NCBI GenBank assembly: GCA_900163555.1
Contig: FUHX01000073.1
Location: 31,531 to 95,530, forward strand
Reading direction: 5' to 3'
DNA: 64,000 nucleotides
Source: Actinomycetales bacterium JB111
Lineage (GTDB): Bacteria; Actinomycetota; Actinomycetes; Actinomycetales; Actinomycetaceae
The notes below the pieces were generated by a model. That model searched no databases and was not told where the DNA came from. It worked only from the letters and a program-made list of their open reading frames with translations. The position numbers and the translations under genes are program-made. Position 1 is the first letter of the stretch; the number at the start of each line of letters is the position of its first letter. Below are positions 1-9,754 of this stretch, in pieces.

Positions 1-2
1 GC

Positions 3-740
3 GTGGCCATGGCGGTGAGCGAGATCCCGGACGGCGAGAACCTCCCGCTGCTGCTCACGCTCGCCACCTCCGACGTCCGGGACAACTTCCGTCTGTGGTC
101 GTGGGTCCAGCTCTTCCCGGGCGTGACCGTGCCCGAGACGCTGTCGCCCGAGATCGGGGCCGAGACCATCTCGTCCGACGACGACTCGCTCGTCGCGACC
201 CCCGACGAGGTCGTCGCCGCCTATGCCGAGCTCATCGCGGACCCCGAGGCCGACCACGACCTCATCTTCCTGCGGGACGACTTCCGCTACGAGATGTTCT
301 CGCAGACGGCGGAGCTCAACTCGGCCGTCTCCGCGGCGGGCACCGCGACGCTGAGCGCGGAGGCGATCGACGACGGCCCGCTCGCCCTGCAGACCGTCGA
401 CGGCGGCGCGATCGTCGTCGGCGTCATCGAGACGACGACGACCGTCACCAAGACCGACGAGGACGGCACGCTCAACGTGGGCGGCATCTTCGCCGACCTG
501 CTCGGCAACGACGGGACCGTCGAGAACGAGGTCCAGGCCGTCGCCGAGGTGTCCGTCGCGTTCTACGTGCCGCCGGCCGACGCGGAGGACGCCTCCATCG
601 AGGTCCTCGGCGCCACCTCGGTCCTGTCCGAGGCCCTCGCGAACGGCGAGTCGGTCGTCCTGCCCTCGGGCGAGTCGGCCACGGACGGCGAGTCCTCCTC
701 CGACGGCGAGGCCGCCACGGACGGCGAGTCCGCCTCCTGA
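3..740 (+). CDS. Unrecognised protein, C-terminal part (5' end outside window)
   Basis: The frame is open from the first bases, so the true start is probably upstream of the window; GTG at 3 and ATG at 9 are only the first in-frame candidates. The visible 245 residues are acidic and rich in Ala, Val, Thr and Glu, with an FLRDDFRYEMF stretch near residue 90 and an alternating hydrophobic pattern (residues 105-205) suggesting beta structure. The tail after residue 220 is a low-complexity run built on the unit DGESA(S/T). No membrane segment or catalytic motif is visible in the part shown. The composition would suit an exported or surface protein of actinobacteria, but the signal peptide, if any, lies off the edge. 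The function is unknown. Confidence 0.6.
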   Translation: MAMAVSEIPDGENLPLLLTLATSDVRDNFRLWSWVQLFPGVTVPETLSPEIGAETISSDDDSLVATPDEVVAAYAELIADPEADHDLIFLRDDFRYEMFSQTAELNSAVSAAGTATLSAEAIDDGPLALQTVDGGAIVVGVIETTTTVTKTDEDGTLNVGGIFADLLGNDGTVENEVQAVAEVSVAFYVPPADAEDASIEVLGATSVLSEALANGESVVLPSGESATDGESSSDGEAATDGESAS

Positions 741-769
741 GCCCGTCCCCGGTCCGGCGGCGCGCGCGG

Positions 770-800
770 TTGCGCACGCGCCGCCGAACCGGGGGACAAT
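770..800 (+). promoter_or_regulatory. Promoter of the thioredoxin/TPR gene
   Basis: TTGCGC (770-775) and GACAAT (795-800) are separated by 19 bp. The -10 ends 6 nt before ATG 807, so transcription should begin at the start codon and the mRNA would be leaderless. Confidence 0.5.
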
Positions 801-806
801 AGGGGC

Positions 807-1745
807 ATGTCTCAGCCTTCCCTGTACGGCGCCGTCGACCTGTCCTCCCTCGCGCGGCCGGCCCAGCCGCCCCACTCCGCGCCCGGTGGCGCGGCGGGGG
901 GACCGGGCGGTGCGGGTGGGTCGACCGGCATCGTCGTGGACGTCACCGAGGAGACCTTCGGGGACGTGGTCGCGCGCTCCCAGGAGCTGCCGGTGCTGCT
1001 CGCCGTGCTGTCCGACCGGACGCCCGACTCTGCGAACCTGCGGCGCGAGCTGGAGGTCGTGGTCCGCGAGCAGGCCGGCCGTCTGCAGCTCGGCCTCGTG
1101 GACGGCGACACCCAGCCGCGGATCGCGCAGGCACTGCAGGTCGAGCAGGTCCCGACCGTCGTCGCCGTGCTCGGCGGCCAGCCCATGCCGTTGTTCGCGG
1201 GCATGGTCGGCGCGGAGCAGCTGAGGCCGGTCATCGCCGAGCTGATGCGGATGGCCGAGCAGAGCGGCCTCACCGGGCAGCTGCCGGCCGAGGACGACGA
1301 GGCCGGCGCGGAGCCCCCGGAGCCGGAGCTGCCGCCCCTGCACGCCGAGGGTGTCGCGGCCATCGAGCGCGGAGACTTCGACGCCGCGGCGGAGGCCTAC
1401 CGCAAGGCCCTCGCCCAGAACCCCGCCGACGCCGAGGCCACGGCCGCGCTCGCCCAGGTCGAGCTCGCCCGCCGCGTCGCGCCCGTCACCGATCCGGCCG
1501 CGACGATCGCCGCCGGCGACGCCGAGGGCGCGTCCCTCGCGGACGTCCTGCTGGCGGCGGATGTCGAGTTCGCCGCGGGGCGGGCGAAGGAGGCGTTCGA
1601 CCGCATCCTGCGCGTCATCCGCGTGAGCGCGGGCGACGACAAGGAGGCCGCCCGGGTGCGGCTCGTCGAGCTGTTTGAGATCCGCGGCGCGGCCGACCCC
1701 GAGGTCGTCGCCGCGCGCCGCTTACTCGCCAGCGCCCTGTACTGA
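807..1745 (+). CDS. Thioredoxin-fold/TPR co-chaperone (CnoX/YbbN-like)
   Basis: The 312-residue protein has a Gly/Ala/Pro-rich N-terminus (1-45), a thioredoxin-like fold (about 45-150), a short acidic linker, and a C-terminal tetratricopeptide-type helical region (about 175-310). The fold has no CxxC: the segment where it would lie reads LLAVLSDRTPDS. A conserved QVPTVVAV strand with its cis-proline is present. This is the layout of the CnoX/YbbN family, which in other bacteria acts as a holdase handing clients to GroEL or DnaK; without a redox pair it is unlikely to be an oxidoreductase. The start is set by the GACAAT box just upstream. It stands alone, convergent with the glycogen operon. 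Confidence 0.8.
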   Translation: MSQPSLYGAVDLSSLARPAQPPHSAPGGAAGGPGGAGGSTGIVVDVTEETFGDVVARSQELPVLLAVLSDRTPDSANLRRELEVVVREQAGRLQLGLVDGDTQPRIAQALQVEQVPTVVAVLGGQPMPLFAGMVGAEQLRPVIAELMRMAEQSGLTGQLPAEDDEAGAEPPEPELPPLHAEGVAAIERGDFDAAAEAYRKALAQNPADAEATAALAQVELARRVAPVTDPAATIAAGDAEGASLADVLLAADVEFAAGRAKEAFDRILRVIRVSAGDDKEAARVRLVELFEIRGAADPEVVAARRLLASALY

Positions 1746-1762
1746 CGCCGCCCTGATCCCCA

Positions 1763-1784
1763 CCCCTTCCCGTGAGGGAGGGGG
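1763..1784. terminator. Bidirectional hairpin between convergent genes
   Basis: CCCCTTCCC (1763-1771), loop GTGA, GGGAGGGGG (1776-1784) form a 9-bp stem with one G-U pair. There is no U tract. It lies between the thioredoxin/TPR stop (1745) and the mak::glgB stop (1804). Confidence 0.5.
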
Positions 1785-1803
1785 ATGCGCGGGGGAGCGT
1801 CGG

Positions 1804-4800
1804 TCAGTCGCCCGACGGCGCGAGCCAGACCGCGGACAGGGCGGGCACCCGCAGCGAGATCGAGCGGGCGCGGCCGTTCCACGGCACGTCCTCGGCCACC
1901 TGGTCGCCGACGTTGACGATGCCCGAGCCGCCGAACCGCTCGTCGTCGGTGGTGAGGATCTCCCGCCAGGAGCCCGAGCCCTCGACGCCCTCGGGCACGC
2001 CCACGCGGTAGCCCTCGTACGCGCTGCCGGAGAAGTTGACGACCACCATGACGGCGTCGCTGCGGTCCGCGGAGCGGCGCAGGAACGTGATGACGTTGTG
2101 GTCGCCGTCGCCGGCCTCGATCCACTCGAAGCCGTCGGGACGGAAGTCCTGCGACCACATGGCCGGCCGCTCGCGGTAGACGCGGTTGAGCTCGTGGACG
2201 AGCTGGACGACGGCGTCGTGCTCGGGCTGCTGGGCCTGGCCCCAGTCCAGCCCGGCGCCCTCGTTCCACTCCGAGGACTGGGCGAACTCCTGCCCCATGA
2301 AGAGCAGCTGCTTGCCCGGGTGGGCCCACTGGTAGCCGAGCAGCGAGCGCACGCCCGCCAGCTTCTGCCAGTCGTCGCCCGGCATCTTGCCCAGCAGCGA
2401 GCCCTTGCCGTGGACGACCTCGTCGTGGCTGATCGGCAGGACGAACTGCTCGGAGTAGGCGTAGACCATCGAGAACGTGAGCTCGCCGTGGTGGTACCGA
2501 CGGTTGATCGGCTCCTCCGCGAGGTAGCGGAGCGTGTCGTTCATCCAGCCCATGTTCCACTTCAGGCCGAAGCCGATGCCGCCGGCCGAGGTCATGGCCG
2601 TGATGCCCGGCCAGGCCGTGGACTCCTCGGCGATCATCATCGTGCCGGGGGAGCGGCGGTAGGCCGTCGCGTTCGTCTCCTGCAGGAAGCTGATCGCCTC
2701 GAGGTTCTCCCGACCCCCACGCTCGTTCGGCCGCCAGCGGCCGGGCTCGCGCGAGTAGTCGAGGTAGAGCATGGAGGCGACGGCGTCCACGCGCAGGCCG
2801 TCGACGTGGAACTCCTCCAGCCAGTAGGAGGCGTTCGCGACGAGGAAGTTGCGGACCTCGCGGCGGCCGTAGTTGAACACGTACGTGCCCCAGTCCGGCT
2901 GCTCGCCGCGCAGCGGGTCCGGGTCCTCGTACAGCGGGGTGCCGTCGAAGCGGGCGAGCGCGAACGCGTCCTTCGGGAAGTGGGCGGGCACCCAGTCCAC
3001 GATGACGCCGATGCCGGCCTGGTGCAGCGTGTCGATGAGGTACCGGAGATCGTCGGGGGAGCCGAGCCTCGACGTCGGGGCGTAGTAGCCCGTGACCTGG
3101 TAGCCCCACGAGCCGCCGAACGGGTGCTCGGCGACGGGCATGAACTCCACGTGCGTGAACCCCAGGTAGAGGACGTGCTTGACCAGCTCGTCGGCCAGCT
3201 GCCGGTAGGTCAGCCCCGGCCGCCAGGAGGCCAGGTGGACCTCGTAGATCGAGATCGGCCCGGAGTGCGGGTCGCCCGACGAGCGCTCGGCGAGCCACTT
3301 CTCGTCGCCCCACTCGTAGTTCGACTCCTCGATCACCGAGGCGGTCGCGGGCGGGACCTCCGCGAGGCGGGCCATCGGGTCGGCCTTGTCGACCCAGCCG
3401 CCTTCGGACGTCCGGATCTGGAACTTGTACCGGCCGCCGGCCTCGGCCCCCGGGACGAACAGCTCCCAGACGCCGGACCCGCCGAGGGAGCGCATGGAGC
3501 TCCGCCGGCCGTCCCACCCGTTGTGGTCCCCGACGACGCGCACGGCGCGGGCGTTCGGCGCCCACACGGCGAAGGACACCCCGGCGACCGGCCCGAGGAT
3601 GGAGTCGAACTCACGCACGTGCGAGCCGAGCGCCGTCCACAGCGTCTCGTGCCGGCCCTCGCCGATGAGGTGGAGGTCGAGCTCGCCGATGGTCGGGAGG
3701 AACCGGTACGGGTCGTCGACCGTGGTCCTCTCGCCGTCGTAGACGACCTCGAGGCGGTAGTCCGGCACCGTCGTACCGGGCAGCAGCGCGACCCAGATGC
3801 CGCCCTGCTCGTGGCGGGCCGGGAACCGGCCGTCCGCCGTCACGATCGCGACGTCCTCCGCGAGGTGGGCGAGCGCGCGGATCGTGACGCCGCCGTCGCC
3901 CGGGTGGGCACCGAGGACGGAGTGCGGGTCGTGGTACTCGCCGTCGGCGACCGCGGCGAGAACTCCCGGGTGGACGGCGATGGGCGTGGCGGCTGACATG
4001 TCGTCATTGTTCCCCAGATCACCCTTCCCCCGCGGCTCCCCGAGCGGGCGGAGCGGCGAGTCGCCCTCGGATCCGCCCATCCAGTGGGCCGTCGGCATGC
4101 TGGTGGGCGCCGCGTCGAGCAGGCGGGTCAGGCCCCGGAGCGGCACGTCGACCCACGTGGGCCGGTAGGTGGACTCGTAGTCCACCTCGTACAGCGCCTT
4201 GCCGAGCTCGTGGGAGCGTAGGAGCGGGCCGCGGATCTGCCGCATCGCGACCGACTCCCAGCCGGCCAGGAACGCGTCGCGAGAGGCGCGGGACCAGGCG
4301 TCGGCGGCGTCGACCTCGACGCCGGCCGCGATCGCGCTGCCGGCCGCGTAGTCGAAGGAGCGCAGCATGCCCGCCACGTCCCGCTCGGGGACGTCGGGCA
4401 GGCGGCGCTCGTCGAGCGGGCGCAGCGGCTCGCCCTCGAGGTCGAGGACCACCCAGCCGGCGCTCGCCGAGCGCAGCACCTGCCCCAGGTGCAGGTCGCC
4501 GTGGATCCGCTGGAGGACCGGCCAGTCGGCCGCGACCGCGGACTCCAGCGTGCGGCGCACCGGGTCGTACCGGCCCGCGAGCGTCGCGTGCGCGCCGCTC
4601 GCCCGGGCGAAGCGCTCCTCGATCTCGCGGCGCAGCTGCGCGCGGGCCTCGCGGCCGGGCACCGAGGTGCCGAGCGGGAAGAGGTCCGAGTGCAGGTGGG
4701 CGACGCGCTCGCCCAGCTCCCGCGCCTCGGTCGTGAAGTCCCGGCCCTCGGTCGCGGCCTCGACGGCCAGGTCGAAGCCGTCCACGGAGTCGGAGAGGAA

Positions 4801-5442
4801 CTCCGCCGCCAGCGCGAGGTGGCCGCGGGCGGGCTCGTCGCCGCCGTCGCCCCACTCGCCCGCGAGGGCCCCGGCCGAGCGCGGCACCGCGTGCGAGCCG
4901 CGGGCGGACAGCGCGGAGGTGAGCTCGACGTCGGGGTTGATGCCCGCGCTGAGCACCCGGAAGAGCTTGATGATGATCCCGGGCGCGTCCTCGCCCGGCT
5001 CGGGCCGCACGAGGATCGAGGAGTTCGACTGCTCGCCGCCGAGCATGCGGCTCGGACCGGTCGGCAGCTCGGCGATCTGCCCGGGGGCGGCGTCGATGCC
5101 GTCGACGCGACGCCTGCCCGCGATCAGGTCGAGGGCGGCCGCGCCGAAGGACGGGTCCTGGGCCGCGTCGTAGATCCACCGGCGGCCGACGCGGTCGACC
5201 TCGATCGTCGCGACGAGACCGGAGTCGTCCGCGACCGGGTCGTCACGGAAGGTGAGCGGCACGAGGTAGGTGATCGACCGGGCCGTGTCGGTCACCGCGT
5301 ACCAGACGATCTCGACGGCCCCGACCGCGTCCGCGGCCAGGGACTGCACGGCGATCGTCGGCGTGGTGGTCCCTCGGAACCACCTGGCCGCGCCGATCCA
5401 GGCGGCGAGGCGGCTGGAGAACTCCGACGTGAGCGTGGGCAT
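1804..5442 (-). CDS. glgB: Maltokinase fused to 1,4-alpha-glucan branching enzyme
   Basis: One uninterrupted 1212-residue ORF. Residues 1 to about 455 are maltokinase (Mak/Pep2), which phosphorylates maltose to maltose-1-phosphate with ATP; the kinase signatures [10 protein letters not shown] (D316) and LDLEGEP (D334) are intact. Residues 482-1212 are a full 731-residue GlgB: CBM48 region, then [11 protein letters not shown], nucleophile in GLRVDAV (D886, equal to D405 counted from M482), acid/base in MMIAEEST, and ISHDEVVHG. The joint is about 25 residues of low complexity. ATG 5442 has AAGGGAG at good spacing. ATG 3999 (M482) is preceded by AACAAT-N6, so GlgB may also be made alone. It is the last gene after glgE and treS. 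In most actinobacteria mak and glgB are separate genes. Confidence 0.92.
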   Translation of the reverse strand: MPTLTSEFSSRLAAWIGAARWFRGTTTPTIAVQSLAADAVGAVEIVWYAVTDTARSITYLVPLTFRDDPVADDSGLVATIEVDRVGRRWIYDAAQDPSFGAAALDLIAGRRRVDGIDAAPGQIAELPTGPSRMLGGEQSNSSILVRPEPGEDAPGIIIKLFRVLSAGINPDVELTSALSARGSHAVPRSAGALAGEWGDGGDEPARGHLALAAEFLSDSVDGFDLAVEAATEGRDFTTEARELGERVAHLHSDLFPLGTSVPGREARAQLRREIEERFARASGAHATLAGRYDPVRRTLESAVAADWPVLQRIHGDLHLGQVLRSASAGWVVLDLEGEPLRPLDERRLPDVPERDVAGMLRSFDYAAGSAIAAGVEVDAADAWSRASRDAFLAGWESVAMRQIRGPLLRSHELGKALYEVDYESTYRPTWVDVPLRGLTRLLDAAPTSMPTAHWMGGSEGDSPLRPLGEPRGKGDLGNNDDMSAATPIAVHPGVLAAVADGEYHDPHSVLGAHPGDGGVTIRALAHLAEDVAIVTADGRFPARHEQGGIWVALLPGTTVPDYRLEVVYDGERTTVDDPYRFLPTIGELDLHLIGEGRHETLWTALGSHVREFDSILGPVAGVSFAVWAPNARAVRVVGDHNGWDGRRSSMRSLGGSGVWELFVPGAEAGGRYKFQIRTSEGGWVDKADPMARLAEVPPATASVIEESNYEWGDEKWLAERSSGDPHSGPISIYEVHLASWRPGLTYRQLADELVKHVLYLGFTHVEFMPVAEHPFGGSWGYQVTGYYAPTSRLGSPDDLRYLIDTLHQAGIGVIVDWVPAHFPKDAFALARFDGTPLYEDPDPLRGEQPDWGTYVFNYGRREVRNFLVANASYWLEEFHVDGLRVDAVASMLYLDYSREPGRWRPNERGGRENLEAISFLQETNATAYRRSPGTMMIAEESTAWPGITAMTSAGGIGFGLKWNMGWMNDTLRYLAEEPINRRYHHGELTFSMVYAYSEQFVLPISHDEVVHGKGSLLGKMPGDDWQKLAGVRSLLGYQWAHPGKQLLFMGQEFAQSSEWNEGAGLDWGQAQQPEHDAVVQLVHELNRVYRERPAMWSQDFRPDGFEWIEAGDGDHNVITFLRRSADRSDAVMVVVNFSGSAYEGYRVGVPEGVEGSGSWREILTTDDERFGGSGIVNVGDQVAEDVPWNGRARSISLRVPALSAVWLAPSGD
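4006..4011 (-). promoter_or_regulatory. Candidate internal leaderless -10 for branching enzyme
   Basis: AACAAT (read 4011 to 4006) ends exactly 6 nt before ATG 3999. The spacing is that seen at many other starts in this window, but here it lies inside an open frame. Confidence 0.45.
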
Positions 5443-5478
5443 CTGCTCTCCCTTTCGACTGCCGGGGCGGGGGTGGTG

Positions 5479-7422
5479 TTACGGCAGCGGCGGCGTGGGG
5501 CCGGCCGCGATCTCGCCGTCGAGCCCCGGGAACACCCCGGTGGTGGGTCGTCTCGACGGCAGCGGGGTCGCTCCCGCGTCGGGTGGTCCCGTGCGGGCGG
5601 CCCGGGGCGGCTCCTCGGCCGAGGCCGGGTAGGACGGCCCCGGGGCGACGCCGGGCGGGGCCGTGAACGCGGAGTCGGCGTCCGTGCGGCCCTCGAGCGG
5701 GGCCGGGGCGCCGGTCCCCGGGCGGGTGAGCTCGAGCCAGAAGAAGTCGCGCGAGCCGAGCGTGAGGGTGATCGTGCCGTCGTCGTCGATCCGGGGGAAG
5801 CGGGCGCCGCCGAACACGTCCGTCGCCTGGAAGCCCGCGTGCTCGGGGACCTCGATCTGCGCCGTCCGTGGCGTGTTCGCGAGGTTCGCGATGCACAGGA
5901 CGGTGGTCTCGAGGTTCGAGCGGGTGAAGGCGAGGACGGCGTCGTTGTCGACGTCCCGCGGGACGAACTCGCCGTCGCCGAAGACCGGGTACCGGCCGCG
6001 CACCTCGAGCATGCCGCGCACCCAGTGCAGCAGGGAGGTCGGCTGGGAGAGCTGGGCCTCGACGTTGACCGCCGCGTAGTGGTTGACGAGCGACTGCACG
6101 ACCGGGAGGTAGAGCCGGCCCGGGTCCTGCGCCGTCGAGAAGCCCGCGTTGCGGTCGGGCGTCCACTGCATGGGGGTCCGCACGCCGTCGCGATCCGGGA
6201 GCCAGATGTTGTCGCCCATGCCGATCTCGTCCCCGTAGTACAGGCAGGGGGAGCCGGGCAGGGACAGCAGCAGGGCGTGCGCGAGCTCGATCTCCGCGCG
6301 GGAGTTCCCGAGCAGGGGCGCGAGCCGACGACGGATGCCGACGTTCGCGCGCATGCGCGACTCCTCGGCGTACCAGCCGTACATGGCGGCGCGCTCCTCG
6401 GTGGAGACCATCTCGAGGGTGAGCTCGTCGTGGTTGCGGAGGAACGTGCCCCACTGGGCGCCGCGCGGCACCTCGGGCGTGCTGGCGAGGATCTCCCGGA
6501 TCGCCGTGGCGCGCTGGTCGCGCAGCGCGTAGTAGATCCGCGGCATCACGGGGAAGTGGAAGCACATGTGGCACTCGGGGTCGGACTCGGTGCCGTAGTA
6601 CTCGACGACGTCCTCGGGCCACTGGTTCGCCTCGGCCAGCAGGAGCGTGCCGGGGAACTCCGTGTCGACCATCGCCCGCAGGCGGGCGAGATAGGCGTGC
6701 GTGGCGGGCAGGTTCTCGCAGTTCGTGCCCTCCTCCTCGAACAGGTACGGCACGGCGTCCAGCCGGAAGCCGTCCACGCCCCGCCGCGCCCAGAAGCGCA
6801 CGACGTCGAGGATCGCCTCCTGCACGGCCGGGTTCTCGTAGTTGAGGTCCGGCTGGTGGGAGAAGAAGCGGTGCCAGAAGTACTGTCGGCGGACCGGGTC
6901 GAACGTCCAGTTCGACTCCTCGGTGTCCACGAAGATGATGCGGGCGTCGGTGTACTTCTCGTTCGTGTCGCTCCACACGTAGAAGTCGCCGTACGGTCCG
7001 TCCGGGTTGTTCCGCGAGGCCTGGAACCACGGGTGGGCGTCGGAGGTGTGGTTGACGACGACGTCGATGAGGATCCTGATGCCGCGCGCGTGCGCCTCGG
7101 TGATCAGGCGGTCGAAGTCGTCCATGCTGCCGAACTGCGGGTCGACGGCCGTGTAGTCGGCGACGTCGTACCCGCCGTCCCGCAGCGGGGACGGGTAGAA
7201 CGGGGGGATCCACAGGCAGTCGATGCCGAGCCACTGGAGGTAGTCGAGGCGCTCGATGAGCCCCGCGATGTCCCCGGTTCCGCTGCCGGTCGTGTCGCCG
7301 AACGCCCGCAGGAGCACCTCGTAGAAGACCGCGGTGTGGTACCACTCCGGGTCGTCGCTCAGGCCGGGACGCCCCATGTGCGTCGAGTCCTCCGGCAGCG
7401 TGGGCCAGGTCGGGATGCTCAT
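5479..7422 (-). CDS. treS: Trehalose synthase (maltose/trehalose isomerase)
   Basis: TreS is a GH13 enzyme of 647 residues that interconverts trehalose and maltose. The catalytic set is complete: nucleophile in [10 protein letters not shown] (D222), acid/base in LLLAEANQW (E264) and the transition-state Asp in FLRNHDEL. The (beta/alpha)8 barrel runs to about residue 490 and is followed by a beta domain ending near [10 protein letters not shown]. The last 65 or so residues are a Pro/Ala/Thr-rich tail beyond the usual family end. No kinase domain is fused here; maltokinase is instead fused to GlgB downstream. ATG 7422 overlaps the glgE stop in an ATGA arrangement, so translation is probably coupled. 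A 36-nt gap separates it from mak::glgB. Confidence 0.96.
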   Translation of the reverse strand: MSIPTWPTLPEDSTHMGRPGLSDDPEWYHTAVFYEVLLRAFGDTTGSGTGDIAGLIERLDYLQWLGIDCLWIPPFYPSPLRDGGYDVADYTAVDPQFGSMDDFDRLITEAHARGIRILIDVVVNHTSDAHPWFQASRNNPDGPYGDFYVWSDTNEKYTDARIIFVDTEESNWTFDPVRRQYFWHRFFSHQPDLNYENPAVQEAILDVVRFWARRGVDGFRLDAVPYLFEEEGTNCENLPATHAYLARLRAMVDTEFPGTLLLAEANQWPEDVVEYYGTESDPECHMCFHFPVMPRIYYALRDQRATAIREILASTPEVPRGAQWGTFLRNHDELTLEMVSTEERAAMYGWYAEESRMRANVGIRRRLAPLLGNSRAEIELAHALLLSLPGSPCLYYGDEIGMGDNIWLPDRDGVRTPMQWTPDRNAGFSTAQDPGRLYLPVVQSLVNHYAAVNVEAQLSQPTSLLHWVRGMLEVRGRYPVFGDGEFVPRDVDNDAVLAFTRSNLETTVLCIANLANTPRTAQIEVPEHAGFQATDVFGGARFPRIDDDGTITLTLGSRDFFWLELTRPGTGAPAPLEGRTDADSAFTAPPGVAPGPSYPASAEEPPRAARTGPPDAGATPLPSRRPTTGVFPGLDGEIAAGPTPPLP

Positions 7423-9596
7423 CGGACCACCGCCAGGACGTGCGCCATGCGCTCCGACGGCGACAGCCGCACGTACGGATGCGCCCCCCACGTGTACACG
7501 GCGCCGTCGAGCTCGTCGCGCACCGTGATCGTCTCGCCGGCCGCCTCGTCGATGTCGAGGCCGAGGGCGGCGAGGTCGAGGTCCACGATGCCGTCGCGGG
7601 TCGTGTACGGGTCGAGGTTCGCGACGACGATGACCGTGTCGGCCTCGCCCGTCGGCGACTGCTCGGCCGGCAGGTGACGCGAGAACGCGAGGAGCGTGTC
7701 GCTCGAGGTGCCGTGGACGGCCACGTTGCGCAGGCGGCGCAGGGCCGGGTGGGCGTTGCGGGCGGCGTTCAGGCTCCGCAGCAGCGGCGCGATGCCCCGG
7801 ACCTCGTCCTGGCTGTGGTCGCGCGGCTTGTACTCGTACTTCTCGTTGTCGACCTGCTCCTCGGCGCCGGGGCGCGGCACGTTCTCGACGAGCTCGTACC
7901 CGCTGTAGATGCCCCACGTGGGCGCGCCGGTCGCCGCGAGCACGGCGCGCACGGCGAAGGCCGCGGCCCCGCCCTGCTGCATGTAGGGGGTGAGGATGTC
8001 GTGCGTGGTCGGCCAGAACGCGGGCCGCATGTGCGTCGACGTCTCGTACGCCGTCTCGAGCAGGTACTCCTGGAGCTCCTCCTTCGTGGTGCGCCAGGTG
8101 AAGTACGTGTAGCTCTGGTGGAAGCCGACCGCGCCGAGGGTACGCATCATCGCCGGGCGCGTGAACGCCTCGGACAGGAAGACGACGTCCGGGTGGTCCG
8201 CGCGGACGTCGGCGATGATCCGCTGCCAGAAGTCCAGCGGCTTCGTGTGCGGGTTGTCGACGCGGAAGAGCGTGACCCCGTGGTCGATCCAGACCTGCAG
8301 GACGTCCCGCACGGCGGCGTAGATCCCGTCCGGGTCGTTGTCGAAGTTCAGCGGGTAGATGTCCTGGTACTTCTTCGGCGGGTTCTCGGCGAACGCGATC
8401 GTGCCGTCCGCGCGGGTCGTGAACCACTCCGGGTGGGACCTCACCCACGGGTGGTCCGGGGAGGCCTGGAGAGCGACGTCGAGCGCGACCTCCATGCCGA
8501 GCTCGCGCGCCCGGGCCACGAAGTGGTCGAGGTCGTCGAAGCTGCCGAGGTCGGGGTGGATCGCGTCGTGGCCGCCGTCGGGCGAGCCGATGCCGTACGG
8601 GGAGCCCGGGTCGCCCTCGAGCGCGGTCAGCGTGTTGTTGCGGCCCTTGCGGTTGGTCAGGCCGATCGGGTGGATCGGGGTCAGGTACACGACGTCGAAA
8701 CCCAGGTCCGCGATCCGGTCCAGGTCGGCCTCGGCCGTCCGCAGGGTGCCGGACACCATCGCGCCGCCGACCGGGTCGCGGTAGGCGCCGATCGACCGCG
8801 GGAAGATCTCGTACCAGGCGCCCACCAGCGCCCGCTCGCGGTCCACCTGCAGCGGGTAGTCCGCCGACGGCGAGAGCATGTCCCGCAGCGGGGTACGGGC
8901 AAGCGCCGCCGTGACGGCGTCGGAGGTGGCGCGGGCCATGGCCTCGGCAGCGCCGAGCGACGGGTCGCCGAGCGCGTCGATCGCCGACCGCAGGGCGGCC
9001 GCGTCGTCGTCGGGCATGGCCTCGGCCGCCCGGGCGAGGACGAGCGCGCCCTCGGCGCGCATGAGGTCGACGTCGACCCCCGCCTCGATCTTCACGGTCG
9101 CGTCGTGGACCCACGTGCCGACGGCGTCCGACCAGCCCTCGACGCGGAACGTCCAGTCGCCCGGGGCGTCGGGCGTCACCCACGCCTCGAGGCGGTCGAG
9201 CCCCGGCGCGATGTCCGTCATCCGGGTGGTCGAGTGGACCGAGCCGTCGGGGCGGACGAGCACGGCGCTCGCGCCGAGGAGGTCGTGCCCCTCGCGGAAG
9301 ACGGTCGCGCGGACCGGCTGCGCCTCGCCGACGGTCGCCTTGGCGGGCCACCGCCCGTCCTCGATCACGGGGTAGACCTCGACGACCGGGATGCGGCCGA
9401 CCGGCGCGAAGGGCGCCGGGGCAGGCGGGCGGGCGGATGCCGGCCAGGGCGTCAGGCTCGGCCGCGCGGCCGGCTCGGGGGCCCGGTCCCGTGTCGGTTC
9501 CGGGCCCCGGTCCTGCCGGGCGCGGGCGTCTGCGGGCGCTCCGGCCTCGCGGGAGGCGGGTACGTGTGTCGGCGTACGCGGCTTCTTCGGGCTCAC
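7419..9596 (-). CDS. glgE: Alpha-1,4-glucan:maltose-1-phosphate maltosyltransferase
   Basis: GlgE transfers maltosyl units from maltose-1-phosphate to the non-reducing end of a growing alpha-1,4-glucan. The protein has 725 residues: a Pro/Ala/Arg-rich extension (1-60), an N-terminal beta-sandwich (about 65-190), a helical insert, the GH13 barrel and a C-terminal beta domain. The nucleophile is in [12 protein letters not shown] (D447) and the acid/base in [10 protein letters not shown] (E476); [10 protein letters not shown] supplies the third acid. The extension makes it a little longer than the roughly 675-700 residues usual for the family. GTG 9596 is chosen because TAGGTT ends 6 nt before it. 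It heads the glgE-treS-mak::glgB operon. Confidence 0.96.
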   Translation of the reverse strand: MSPKKPRTPTHVPASREAGAPADARARQDRGPEPTRDRAPEPAARPSLTPWPASARPPAPAPFAPVGRIPVVEVYPVIEDGRWPAKATVGEAQPVRATVFREGHDLLGASAVLVRPDGSVHSTTRMTDIAPGLDRLEAWVTPDAPGDWTFRVEGWSDAVGTWVHDATVKIEAGVDVDLMRAEGALVLARAAEAMPDDDAAALRSAIDALGDPSLGAAEAMARATSDAVTAALARTPLRDMLSPSADYPLQVDRERALVGAWYEIFPRSIGAYRDPVGGAMVSGTLRTAEADLDRIADLGFDVVYLTPIHPIGLTNRKGRNNTLTALEGDPGSPYGIGSPDGGHDAIHPDLGSFDDLDHFVARARELGMEVALDVALQASPDHPWVRSHPEWFTTRADGTIAFAENPPKKYQDIYPLNFDNDPDGIYAAVRDVLQVWIDHGVTLFRVDNPHTKPLDFWQRIIADVRADHPDVVFLSEAFTRPAMMRTLGAVGFHQSYTYFTWRTTKEELQEYLLETAYETSTHMRPAFWPTTHDILTPYMQQGGAAAFAVRAVLAATGAPTWGIYSGYELVENVPRPGAEEQVDNEKYEYKPRDHSQDEVRGIAPLLRSLNAARNAHPALRRLRNVAVHGTSSDTLLAFSRHLPAEQSPTGEADTVIVVANLDPYTTRDGIVDLDLAALGLDIDEAAGETITVRDELDGAVYTWGAHPYVRLSPSERMAHVLAVVR

Positions 9597-9602
9597 GCAC
9601 TC

Positions 9603-9608
9603 AACCTA
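9603..9608 (-). promoter_or_regulatory. -10 of the glgE operon
   Basis: TAGGTT (read 9608 to 9603), then GAGTGC and GTG 9596. No convincing -35 was seen. It lies in the 158-bp divergent region shared with glgP. Confidence 0.55.
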
Positions 9609-9740
9609 ACCGTTTCGCGTCCGCTGTGAGGTGCGACGCAGTCGATGGACGCCCGGTGTCCACGACGGGGTGGCCGGGCCGGATCGGGAGACGGCGCGCA
9701 CGCCCGCTTGCAATCGGACAGAAACACGTCAATGTGCCGC

Positions 9741-9746
9741 TAGGCT
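9741..9746 (+). promoter_or_regulatory. -10 of glgP
   Basis: TAGGCT lies 8 nt before GTG 9755. There is no Shine-Dalgarno sequence in between (CTCCCCCT). Confidence 0.5.
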
Positions 9747-9754
9747 CTCCCCCT

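Noticed and set aside
4489..7677. A 1062-codon open frame on the plus strand
   Set aside because: It runs antisense to mak::glgB, treS and glgE, is made of Arg/Gly/Val/Ala repeats without family motifs, and is the expected shadow of very high GC third positions.
9708..9713. TTGCAA as the -35 of glgP
   Set aside because: It lies 27 bp from the -10 TAGGCT, too far for a sigma-70-type promoter.
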